Positions 1 to 8,336 of a stretch of DNA of 37,535 nucleotides are shown here, in pieces; the first letter of the stretch is position 1, and each line of letters starts with the position of its first letter. The notes below the pieces were generated by a model. It worked only from the letters and a program-made list of their open reading frames with translations, was not told the DNA's origin and made no database searches. The position numbers and the translations under genes are program-made. Source of the DNA: Chlorokybus atmophyticus (Eukaryota; Streptophyta; Chlorokybophyceae; Chlorokybales; Chlorokybaceae); assembly GCA_009103225.1 (NCBI GenBank), contig RHPI01000671.1, positions 470,825-508,359 of the forward strand, in the 5' to 3' direction.

Positions 1-156
1 GGGGGTACGCGTATACGTGTGCGTGTGGGCGCTTGCACCTCGAGTCACCCGTGCGTAGGTAGGTGTAGCGGTAGTTAGGTATGCAATTACTAGAACATGT
101 GCTGACGCCCTGACACACATTTTTTGGTCGGTGCATATGTGCCTCACCTTCATCAG

Positions 157-1279
157 CAGTGACATACTTCCAGACTCGATGTCACCCACGCACATGCCAG
201 GCCTGGAAGCCCACACGCAGGTGCTGTGCGGGCACGCCTTCTCCTGCTCCTTCTACAACAAGCTGAACCCGCCACTGATGCTGCAGATCGCTCAGTTGTT
301 CCAAGCGCTATGGCTGCGGTGCTGTCTGTCATTCACGGCTAAAACCACTAAACCAATAACTGCCTCTTCCAACAACCTTGCCCCGGAGCGCACATCGCAC
401 ATGCTTGTGAATTACCAGCGATAGAATACTACCCAATACATGCTCAGTACACGTGACACATGCCAGCAGCAGCGAGGTGGCAGCACCCTCACGGACACCA
501 TTGCCAACACCCTCAGCGCTCACTGCCCCCGCCTGCGCAGACTTGGCGTGTCCAACGGCATGCACACGCTCCCGGACCCATGACTCCGAGCCCTTGCGGC
601 CGGCTGCAAACAGGTAGCAAGTTATGCACATTCAATGCACTTCAACTCTTGCATGTCTGCAGCTGAACATGCATCTGCTTATGTGTGGTTGTGCACGTGC
701 GTGTGCGTGCGTGTCTCCGCCTGTGTGCGCGTGCGCGCGTGCCCATATGTGGGCGTATGTGTGTATGCGCACCTGAATGTTGAATGCAAGCAGGTCGATT
801 GCAAGCAAGTGCGAGCACATCACGGAGGCGGGCGTGACCGGCGTGCTGGCCAGCTGCAAGGAGCCAATGAGTCTGGTCATGTGCAGTGCAGCGTGGAGTG
901 GATTTGCATGTTCGACAAAGCTGACAACACGACGGTGAGTGCAAGCAAGGGAAGATTCGCATGGACACATGACTGCGCACGCATGCGCACCAATGCAGCC
1001 AGTGCACGCGGTCTGCGTCTGTGTCTTGCGTGCGCACGCGCAGCCAACTACTCGCACATGTGATTCACTTTGTACTTGCATGTGCATGCGGTAGGGTGAT
1101 GGTCATCGGTGGTAGCAGTCATTCCCACCACCTGCACATGCATACATGTGTGTAGCATGCGACACATCATGTCTGCTTTGTGTATGTCATCGCGTCTATG
1201 CAGCGTGCTGGTGACCGACTGGGACTGTGCTCTGCTGGGTGCTATGCTGCTGGCTCAAATGATAGCTATGCATTGGAGG
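157..1279 (+). CDS. probable LRR-type host gene, four candidate exons (partial)
   Basis: Four short open stretches sit between plausible AG acceptors and GT donors: about 157-318, 470-613 (donor CAG|GTAGCA), 828-934 (donor ACG|GTGAGT) and 1204-1279 (donor AGG|GTATGT). The second reads LTDTIANTLSAHCPRLRRLG followed by a segment ending LRALAAGCKQ. This matches the cysteine-containing leucine-rich-repeat pattern (AMN1/F-box type), in which each repeat carries a C-P-x-L step. The third contains VTGVLASCKE, and the first has GHAFSCSFYNKLNPPLMLQI, which could open a repeat. One TGA falls inside the second exon between LPDP and LRAL, so either the exon boundary is different or the copy is damaged. 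LRR proteins of this kind usually act as binding scaffolds; the partner cannot be told. The gene would extend past the left edge. Exon borders are guesses. Confidence 0.4.
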
Positions 1280-3155
1280 GTATGTGTGTGGTACTGACAT
1301 GTCATGAAATGATTGCCCGACAACGCGATACTAACTCATGTGGGGTGAACTCACAACGGCTAGTAACGAATGTTAGTGTCTGCCTATGACGCCCTAATTC
1401 AGATCTTAGCAGAAAACCAAGACCCGTAGTAGGTATAATTCCAGGCGCCTCGATTCTTAGGGTGGCGCGGGCCAAGCATTCCAAGAGATAGCGTTATCAC
1501 CCCCCCTATCATGCATGGCGCTTGCTGGGCGGCCTGATCATGCCTGCAAATAGCGAGGCGATGCAACTGGGGGCGGAGGGGGAGGCGTGGTGTGATATGT
1601 GGGTGATGCTGCATGCTGTATGGTGTGTACAAGATTTCCTCTTAGACACACATGCACACAACAACAAGTACACATGTCAGTATGAGCACCATTGATGGTA
1701 AGCTACTTGCTCGACGCCAGATCATGTCAACCTTACATATATGCACAAGAATAGGCGGCAATAGTCACAAGCAATTCTATACAAGTGATAATGCAAGCGA
1801 CAATGCATAGTGCTAAGGGCTGGTTGACGCCATACATTTACTCATGGCGTAGCATGCAACGTGTGCAGTGAAAGGAATGAAAATGGGTGGCATACGACGC
1901 TGGATTGCACACACTTGTGTTTAGCACCACCGCCCCGCAAGGCTGAGCGCCAGGCACATGGCCTGTTTGTCTCATTGGTTAAATTGAAGGTGGGTGAGAG
2001 TATGAACTTTGCATGTAGCGTTGTGCGTATGTGCCTGGTTATATACAATCATATTATGGTTCAAGCGCCATGTCTAAGTCATGCTCGCATTTAACCTTTC
2101 TCATTATAAGAGGGCGCACCTAACGTGCACTGCAACATCCCCTTGTATGCACATTTTGTCTCCATGCTCTGAGCTGGCATCTGCATTCTTACTTCAAGTT
2201 GTTTTGCGCATCCAATTGTGTTTTTCAGGTGCCAAATACGCTTAAGCATTTCGCGTTTGCTATTGGCATTAACCGTACATACATTTCAACCTCTTAGGGT
2301 ACGAATGGCTTTAAACAAATAAATCACATTTATTGCCTTGTCGCATTCGATGATGCAGCGCTTCTCGTAATTAACATCCAAAAAATAATTGCAATTATAT
2401 TTATAATTGCGACCAAGTTGCATCACCTGCAGTTATCACACAAACCCACACACAAACCCAAAGGCGGCACTTGGTTAAAACCTTATACCATGGCGTGATG
2501 ACGATAGTGAAAATCTTTGTCACAAAGCTTTCAACTAGTCTCTTATATATTACACTGACATTGGCAACAACATCAGTGCGCAGCGTTCACTGTGCACCGT
2601 AAACTTGTACAAAGCACTGCTCTCCATAAATTACCGGTTTATGCTACAGATTATTGCACTATCTAACACATCATTACTTGCCAAGATGCTTGCCACACAC
2701 TATTAGCATAAGCAATCGATACCGCTTTATCAACCAGCGATTTTTATAAAATGTGTTAATTCGATATGGTTGTTCTTAATGGCAAGCAACTTGTAACACC
2801 TCAACTTATAAGCACTTTATCTCGTTTCAATGAATGGATTTAAACATCGTAACGTGACCCAATATATGGTACATGTTTGGAACGCACGGCGAAAATTGCA
2901 GCAGAGTTTGAACGACTCGAGTTTTGTATAGTCCTACATCACATGTGCCTACATCACATGTACTGACAGGTACTGCAATGCCGACCGCTTGCGACTATGC
3001 ATGTGGGATTCCTGTTTATTTGTGAAAGAAAGCTTCGCATTTCAACTCGCTCGGCGAGATTGCTGGTTTGCCGCCCGGCGGCGGCGGCAGTTGTGGTGGG
3101 GCCCTGAGAGGAGGCAGGCCTTAAGAGGAAAGAGCAGCAGAAGGACAAGCCTTAG
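1280..3155. other. stretch without a recognisable gene
   Basis: No convincing coding exon, RNA gene or element was found. From about 2100 to 2900 the base composition becomes clearly more A+T rich than elsewhere in the window, with many short poly-A/T tracts. At 2933-2961 a 14-bp unit (CCTACATCACATGT) is repeated directly with one base between copies. The stretch could be intergenic or a long intron. Confidence 0.5.
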
Positions 3156-3261
3156 AGCTCCTCTCTGCTGCTGCTTTGTCCGGATGGCCGACTCAAAGCT
3201 GTGGGAGTCCATCCTGACGCTATGCGTGGTGGTAAACATGCTCGTGGTCATGGCCCTTGAG
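3156..3261 (+). CDS. single exon resembling segment S1 of a voltage-gated cation channel
   Basis: After a possible acceptor (CCTTAG|) the frame reads through CCCFVRMADSKLW into ESILTLCVVVNMLVVMALE and stops at a clear donor GAG|GTGAGC. A short basic/aromatic cytosolic lead, the V/A-x-S-K-x-W/F-x step and a hydrophobic helix ending in N-x-L-V-x-A-L-E are typical of the start of S1 in Cav/Nav-type four-domain channels of algae and animals. The helix would be a membrane segment. Only one exon is visible; the following intron would hold the retrotransposons of 3.6-29 kb. Alternatives are another polytopic membrane protein or a chance open frame. The assignment rests on one helix and its flank, so it is tentative. 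Confidence 0.35.
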
Positions 3262-3599
3262 GTGAGCTAGCACGTGGGTGTCGTGATCATATAGTCTGTA
3301 GTGTCGTGCCTGCCATGGTCGAGGGTCACGCCGTCTCGGGCACACTGCAGATGAGCGCCCATGCCGCGGGGCATGCTGGTGCTAAGCGCACTATTGGAGC
3401 AACACAAACAAAGACAACCCCCCAGACATAGGCATAGGCTCGGGGATGAACCTATGTGAGGATCTGATATGTAGTAGAGCTGGTGACGCTCTCCTCCTTA
3501 TTGTACCTATTGTGCTGTAGTACACACAGTCAACAAGCCACCCCCCCTAAGGTCCTGGGGTAGCCTCCTGCTCCAGGACTCAGCTTCAACCGACTGTGT
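3262..3599. other. 3' end zone of the outer retrotransposon; LTR not resolved
   Basis: Downstream (minus strand) of the outer PHD finger the frame continues to a TGA in the sequence GGTGGCTTGTTGA. Just before it is a G-rich run, AGGGGGGGTGG (about 3538-3549), that could serve as a polypurine tract, followed by TGTTGACTGTG, a possible LTR start at about 3532. Only about 270 bp separate this from the channel-like exon. I could not match the stretch to the 5' region of the outer element, so the 3' LTR is truncated, diverged or absent. Confidence 0.3.
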
Positions 3600-4048
3600 G
3601 GGGGACCGTCGATGCGGCAGTCATCGCACCAATACTCTCATAGCGGCACCTTGTCCAATGGAGGGTCAAGGCAGTAACAGTGCATGCCTTGGTTGCAGCC
3701 TTCGCATAACAGCATCACCGGTTCGCGGTCGGCACTGCCACATTTCTCGCAGCGGTTGCTTCGCAGCGGTTGCGGGTGCTGGATCTTGCCGACGCCAGCA
3801 ACACGGGGAAGATGACAGGGCACGCAGTTCACCATGTTGTCCTTCATGTATTCGCCTTGTTGTCTCAGAAGGTCCAGTACCCCTGTGGGATACACTTTTA
3901 ATACCTTATAGACAGCATGCCCGAGGGAGGTGTCGAGGGTGTCGTGTGTGGTTGCCATGCGGTAGACGAAGTCTCCTAGCTGGAAGCGGCGTCCTCGCTT
4001 CTTTAAAAAATTGCTGCGCACACGCTCGTAGCGAAGCGTGTCGTGGTA
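3600..4048 (-). pseudogene. pol: outer element: integrase C-terminal part with PHD finger
   Basis: From about 4021 down, the frame reads FQLGDFVYRMA and a basic/hydrophobic segment like the GPY/F region of integrases, then CVPCHLPRVAG and a C4HC3 PHD finger: C-x2-C (RCEKC), C-x2-C (LLCEGC), H-x2-C (MHCYC) and C-x2-C (YWCDDC). PHD fingers bind the histone H3 tail, often by methylation state, so a role in choosing integration sites is a fair inference. A TGA at 3638-3640 interrupts the domain between KVPL and EYWC, where a Gly is usual in the family. The frame with the preceding integrase core (4049-4726) is also broken near 4030-4050. The inner element carries the same domain at the same place. 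Confidence 0.75.
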
Positions 4049-4712
4049 TTAAGCGATGCGCAAGTTGTGGAAGGCCATGAGGACAGTGTGCTCGAACAGC
4101 GCGCTGCGCGCTGTCAGATCATACAGCATCTCGTTGGGGTTGTTAAGATTGTCCACCACGCTGTCGACCTCTTGCTGTGCGTGGGAAGGGAGCAATGGCT
4201 GCCTTCCAAACAGCAAATAGTATGGGCTGTACTCCCACAGTGCTGCCTGCTTGGACAGCCGGTACCCCAGTGCCACCCATGGGAGGTGGTCAACCCATGT
4301 GCTCTTGTCGTAGTCGAGGACAAACATGCGCAAAGCCTTCTTCATACTCTGCACGGTACGCTCAGCGAGACCATTGGCTTGTGGATGGTTGCGTGAAATA
4401 CGGCGATGGTCAATGAAGCATCTGTCCAAGAGCTTGTCAAAGGCTCCTCTGAACTCCGTACGTTGGTCGGTGATGACATCAGCACAGCTGCCGATGCGTC
4501 CGAGTACATGGGAGAGGAAAGCCTGGGCTACTCCCTTGCTGCTCTTGTCGGGCAGGGACACCAGCTCCACCCACTTGAAGAAGTGCTCGATCATGACGAG
4601 GATGTAGCGGCCTCGTGCTGAGGGCAATAAGTGCCCGAGGATGTCCAGTTCCCAGCGGTAGAACAGTCCCAAATGTTGGCAGAACTGCTGCCAATCAGTC
4701 ACCAGAGAGAGG
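4049..4712 (-). pseudogene. pol: outer element: integrase catalytic core
   Basis: Integrase inserts the cDNA into the genome. The frame starts near GLFYRWELDILG (first catalytic Asp), continues through RYILVMIEHFFKWVE, contains ITDQRTEFRGAF (second Asp) and NHPQANGLAERTVQSMKK (catalytic Glu), so the D,D,E triad is present. It aligns along its length with the inner element's core. The N-terminal zinc-binding part lies beyond a roughly 300-bp insertion (4713-5007). The frame ends at a TAA at 4049-4051, before the C-terminal domain. Confidence 0.8.
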
Positions 4713-5007
4713 CTGTGCATACACACTCAATATGCACATAGCACACATCTCTACACATGCATATGCAAGCACACAGCATGCTAGCATGTAACGTGCAAGC
4801 ACACAGCAAGCACAAGCTACAAGTCGCACACAGCAACTGGGAGACCTCAACCCTCGTAAGTGCAAGTCTAGCAGGGCTCAAACTGAGAGTCTAACTCAAT
4901 GGCAGCAATGCCCGTGGCCAATATACCCTAGGCAGCCCCATAGGAGAATACTCCTATCCTACTGTAGATATCTACCCCAAGTATCAAGTCCAGGCTGATA
5001 TCTACAG
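4713..5007. mobile_element. small insertion interrupting the outer integrase, type unknown
   Basis: The outer integrase frame breaks after NTRNTT (about 5010) and resumes at GLFYRW (about 4660). The inner element has only about eight residues between these points. The extra sequence is rich in CACA/GCACACAGCA steps at 4730-4830. Near its right end it holds an 11-bp inverted repeat, CTGTAGATATC (4962-4972) with GATATCTACAG (4997-5007), around 24 bp. No open frame is seen. It may be a non-autonomous transposon or a TE fragment. Exact ends and a target duplication could not be fixed. Confidence 0.45.
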
Positions 5008-5545
5008 GTGGTGTTGCGCGTGTTGAGGCTCGTGCGGACCATGTCACACTGCTGGCAGTTGCTGACGAACTCGCGCACTTGTTTATGCACCCCATACCAT
5101 CAGTACTAGTACTAGTCCTAATTAGACTGACCGTGCGCTTGACACCGAGGTGTCCGAGCTCGGTGTGAAGGGCAGCGATGATGCCTTCTCGCGCAGCTGG
5201 TGCTGGGACCTCCTTGTCCTCATATTGTATCCGTCGATACAGCTTGTTGTCGCCTCAGCGCTGAGTGCGCTGACCGACGCGGTCCTTCTCGCACGCGCTC
5301 ATGCCTGCTGAAAATTGTCTAGTCTGGAGCAGCGCGAGGGATGGCTTGTTAAGCCAAATGTCCTGTCATGTGTCGGTGGGTGCCAACTCCTTATCGTCCA
5401 CCTCAAGGTCGGCGGCGAGCGCTCCTCTAAGGGGTCAGTGACGGTGACGGTGAGCCCGAAAGAAGGCACGTTCTCGCCTGCTGCTGCCTCAGTGGCCCAG
5501 GTCTTGCGTCCTAAATGTAGCGCAGCGACGGAGAACATGGCCGCT
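5008..5545 (-). pseudogene. pol: outer element: integrase N-terminal zinc-binding region, degraded
   Basis: On the minus strand short in-frame pieces read WYGVHKQVREF and FVSNCQQCDMVRTSLNT. The C-x2-C pair (CQQC) belongs to the HHCC zinc domain that precedes integrase cores; the inner element has SCVECDRVRASFNT at the same place. The stretch from 5120 to 5545 between RNase H and this domain contains several frame changes. At 5100-5123 a short AT-rich CTAGTACTAGT palindromic patch replaces expected coding sequence. Confidence 0.55.
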
Positions 5546-6230
5546 ACACCTGGAGGTGCGGCTGCAGAACGCAACTCGTGTCGGGCTCCTGTCGCATCAT
5601 TGGTGCTAAGGTAAGGCCATCTGCGTCCTGGTTGGACAGGCCTACCCGATGCTCCACCTCAAAGTTATACTCCTGCAGCAGCAGTGCCCACCGTGCCAGC
5701 TTGCCTATTAGGTGCTGGTTGGTCATCAGCCACTTCAGTGGTTGGTGGTCAGTAGTCAGCTGAAACTGCCATCGACCAGAAAGGGCGGAAGAAAGAGATG
5801 GCCCATACTGTGGCGAGACACTCCCCCTCGTAGCTGCTGCAATTGGCCTTAGCGCTGTTGTTGCTGCGGTTGGCATACGACACTACGCGCTCCTTCTTGT
5901 TGTCATCGTGCTGCACGAGCACTGCTCCCATGCCGAGCTTGCTCCAATCTGTGTGCAGGATGAATGACCTGTTGTAGTTAGGTCGCTGAAGAGTGGGAGC
6001 TGTGATGAGTCGGAGTTTCAGCTCCTCGAAGGCCTCTTGTCGTGCCTCCTTCCACAGGAACTCCGTGTCCTTCCTTAGCAGCTCGTTGAGTGGCCGCGCG
6101 AGCTTTGCGAAGACCTTGACGAACCGTCTGTAGTAGTTGGCAAGGCCGAGGAAAGCACGCAGTCGCGTGAGATCTGTGGGGGTAGGGATGGCCACCAGTG
6201 CCTCCACCTTGGCTACTGTACATACACACC
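5544..6230 (-). pseudogene. pol: outer element: RT connection and RNase H
   Basis: RNase H removes the RNA strand during cDNA synthesis. The minus frame reads LRAFLGLANYYRRFVKVFAK (RT thumb/connection), FILHTDWSKLGMGAVLVQ (first catalytic Asp present), NCSSYEGECLATVWAI (the conserved Glu) and, after a frameshift near 5750-5800, LTTDHQPLKWLMTN (the second conserved Asp) and a terminal VGLSNQDADGL. In the inner copy the first Asp is changed to Asn; here it is kept. The frame shift near 5780 makes the copy inactive. Confidence 0.8.
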
Positions 6231-6646
6231 GTATGGCACAATTATGTGCCCTAGGTAAGGTACCTTGTGGGTAAAGAAGGCACACTTGTCGGGGTGCACC
6301 GTCATCCCTACTTCCTTCAGTCTCTGTAGCACCTCCTCGATGTGCCTGCGATGCTCCTCATTGCTGCGACTGAAGATGAGGATGTCGTCGATATAGCAGC
6401 GTACGAAGTCCAATCCCCTGTGGGCTTTGTCCATGACGCGCTGGAACTTGGCAGGAGCAATCTTCAGTCCGAAGGGCATGACCTTCCACTGGTACAGCTG
6501 CCGGTTGCCCCAGAAGGAGGTCTTGTGCTTGTCCTCCTCCTTGATGGCGATCTGATTGTACCCTTGGCGCATGTCCAGGATGCTGAAGACTGTACAGTCT
6601 CCTACATCATCTAGGATACCTTCTGTAGTAGGCATTTGATACATGT
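6213..6646 (-). pseudogene. pol: outer element: reverse transcriptase, catalytic half
   Basis: The minus frame resumes immediately after the 4-bp target duplication with DMYQMPTTEGILDDVG, then SILDMRQGYNQIAIKEEDKH, YQWKVMPFGLKIAPAKFQRV and the active-site box RCYIDDILIF (Y-x-D-D), followed by HPDKCAFFTHKVPYLGHIIV. These are RT blocks 2 to 6 of Ty3/gypsy elements. The part carrying blocks before DYRPLNN lies 9 kb away at 15664-15950. The join is exact: KIKQ on one side and DMYQMP on the other align without a gap to the inner RT once the target duplication is counted once. Confidence 0.85.
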
Positions 6647-6650
6647 CTTG
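6647..6650. repeat. target-site duplication of the inner element, left copy
   Basis: CTTG directly precedes the inner insertion and recurs directly after its right end at 15660-15663. Removing everything between and one copy restores an open RT frame in the outer element. Short 4-5 bp duplications are normal for Ty3/gypsy integration. Confidence 0.75.
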
Positions 6651-6783
6651 TGTCGTGCCTTCCCTCATCGTGGCTCGAACTTGTCGTAAACCACCTTGTC
6701 ATGCATGTCCGTGTGCTATTGTACATGAGACCATGTCATGGTATCTCATGCACTGCCTCTCATCACATGGTAGACACACATAG
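6651..6783 (-). repeat. 133-bp tail beyond the 3' LTR, copy of the pre-LTR repeat
   Basis: In element orientation this follows the 3' LTR end (CATCTTTCA) and runs to CACGACA, directly against the target duplication. It matches 7574-7706 with a handful of substitutions and small indels. Its outer end CACGACA and the 5' LTR start TGTCATG form near-perfect 7-bp terminal inverted repeats, so it behaves as part of the integrated DNA. The 5' LTR has no such tail. Confidence 0.7.
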
Positions 6784-7571
6784 TGAAAGATGCGTGTCCC
6801 CTTGCAAAAGGTAGGCAAGATGACCACAACTTGACTTGCAATCAGCCGTTCACTCGTGTAGAGCAGTCCAAACTCAATCCTCACTCAATGTACATGCTAG
6901 GGCAGCCCATACGGTGCATGAAAGTCGCAACAGTGACACACACCCCTTCATGCACAGCAACGAACACGTGCACACACACCATACATGCAAGCATGTGCAC
7001 AAGCATCCGCTCAGCCAAGAACCTCTCCCAAAGGTGTTGCTTGCACTCCAGTAGGCCAACTTGCATCCAACCAAACTAGGAAACAAGCTAGCAAAGCCTT
7101 ATATACCACCGTTGAGCCCAAGCCCAACCTACTCTCCAACTACCCTAACTGTCAGTCTGCACCAGCATAGTAACAGTCATGATGGCGTTGATAAGTAACG
7201 GTAGACGGTTAGGAAAGGCTATGCTTATCTAAGCCTATCCTCTTCAAGTACACTTCAAGATGCATCTTGTGACGCCAACCCACGGCCAAACCGCCACTCC
7301 AACTGTAAGTTATGGCTTCTCAAAGTCACAACTCCAAAACAGCTGCGCGGGATACTATAATGACTCAAATATGCTGTCAGCTCGGTATCTGACTGTAGAT
7401 ACGCCTCGAACACACCTCCCTCACGTCCATGAGGACCCAAACATGAGTTCCCAACAAAAACCCAACACATAAACCGTGTAAAATGGCTACGAGAGCCGAA
7501 ATCTCAAGGTCCATCCATGCCGCCAGCCCCGAGGGCACCATGCACATGACACTACATGCTCGCGCATGACA
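6784..7571 (-). repeat. 3' LTR of the inner element (788 bp)
   Basis: In element orientation it begins TGTCATGCGCG at 7571 and ends CATCTTTCA at 6784, so it has TG...CA ends. It equals 14872-15659 in length and differs at nine positions (seven transitions, two transversions). It contains a TATA box (7105-7097) and the same predicted RNA start as the 5' copy. Confidence 0.9.
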
Positions 7572-7573
7572 GC

Positions 7574-7724
7574 TGTCGTGCCTTCCCTCATCGTGGCTCG
7601 AACTCGTCGTAAACCACCTTGTTATGCATGTCCGTATGCTATGAGACACCATGAGACCATGTCATGCTATCTCATGCACTGCCTCTCATCACATGGTAGA
7701 CACACATAGTGAAAGATGCGTGTC
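7574..7724 (-). repeat. 151-bp repeat upstream of the 3' LTR, with polypurine-like tract
   Basis: This copy consists of the last 15 bp of the LTR (GACACGCATCTTTCA) plus a version of the 133-bp tail, lying two bases from the start of the 3' LTR. It contains GATGAGGGAAGG (minus strand, 7592-7581), the best candidate for a polypurine tract, although 9 more bases and GC separate it from the LTR. It is more diverged from 6651-6798 than the two LTRs are from each other, so this duplication predates the insertion. Confidence 0.7.
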
Positions 7725-7781
7725 GCTACCCCCTGCAGCTGAGCGCCAACGCCCTCGTGCGCCTTCAGCTGACTCACACGC

Positions 7782-8297
7782 TCATCGCGTAGTCCTCGTA
7801 CACTCTCAACAGTACCATGCTCCATCAGGGATCTCCTCAAGTGGACGAAGGCACTCCATGTGCCAACCGGCAACACATTTGTTGCATAGAAGCATGGTGT
7901 TCCAGCCCTCTGCTCGGCCACACCGTTCACAACGGTGACCCACATCTGGTATTGCCAGAGCCGGATCCACACTGTCATCCACGTTTGGCAGATGGCAAGG
8001 AGCGCAGCTCTTCATGTGCTCCTTGATGGTCCTGGCATCAGCTCCCTCCAACAACAACACACCGTTGTTGAGGTGCTTCTTCACATGACGGATGGTGCGA
8101 CTCGCACTCGTATCCAGCGTGTCCTTGGTCTTTCTCTGCAGATACACAAAGGCACCTGGCTGAAACTTCTGCAGTCTTGGCTTGTAGAAGCCACTCCTCA
8201 CCCTGGCATAGCGCAACGTGTCGCGGTGTTGCGCCACTTGCAAGTTGCCAAGTGCGATTGGCATCACACGCCGAAACAGCTCCGCACACTTTGCCAT
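7782..8297 (-). pseudogene. pol: inner element: integrase C-terminal domain and PHD finger
   Basis: The frame continues from the integrase core through a TAG (8337-8339) and a TGA (about 8307) into MAKCAELFRRVMPIALGNLQ, FQPGAFVYLQRKTKD and ILLLEGAD-type residues of the integrase C-terminal fold. It then gives CAPCHLPN and a C4HC3 PHD finger: RCERC, LLCNKC, WHMEC and WYC-x-EC. Known PHD fingers read histone H3 tails; here the domain could steer integration. The last C-x2-C pair is interrupted by TGA at 7806-7808 and the frame then runs only seven more codons to TGA. The outer element carries the same finger but its stop is at another position, so the stops are independent lesions. Confidence 0.8.
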
Positions 8298-8336
8298 CTC
8301 CTTCTCTCACACAGTGGGATCCTCCAAGGCAAGCTC

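Noticed and set aside
632-1087. Overlapping long open frames on both strands rich in Cys, Ala, His and Arg.
   Set aside because: They arise from TG/GCGCA-rich simple sequence and are mutually overlapping; the LRR-like exons explain the coding signal better.
3529-3549. Similarity of GTGGCTTGTTGACTG near the outer 3' end to the 29-bp repeat at 21933-21990.
   Set aside because: Only about a dozen bases match, with gaps; this is too weak to define paired LTRs.
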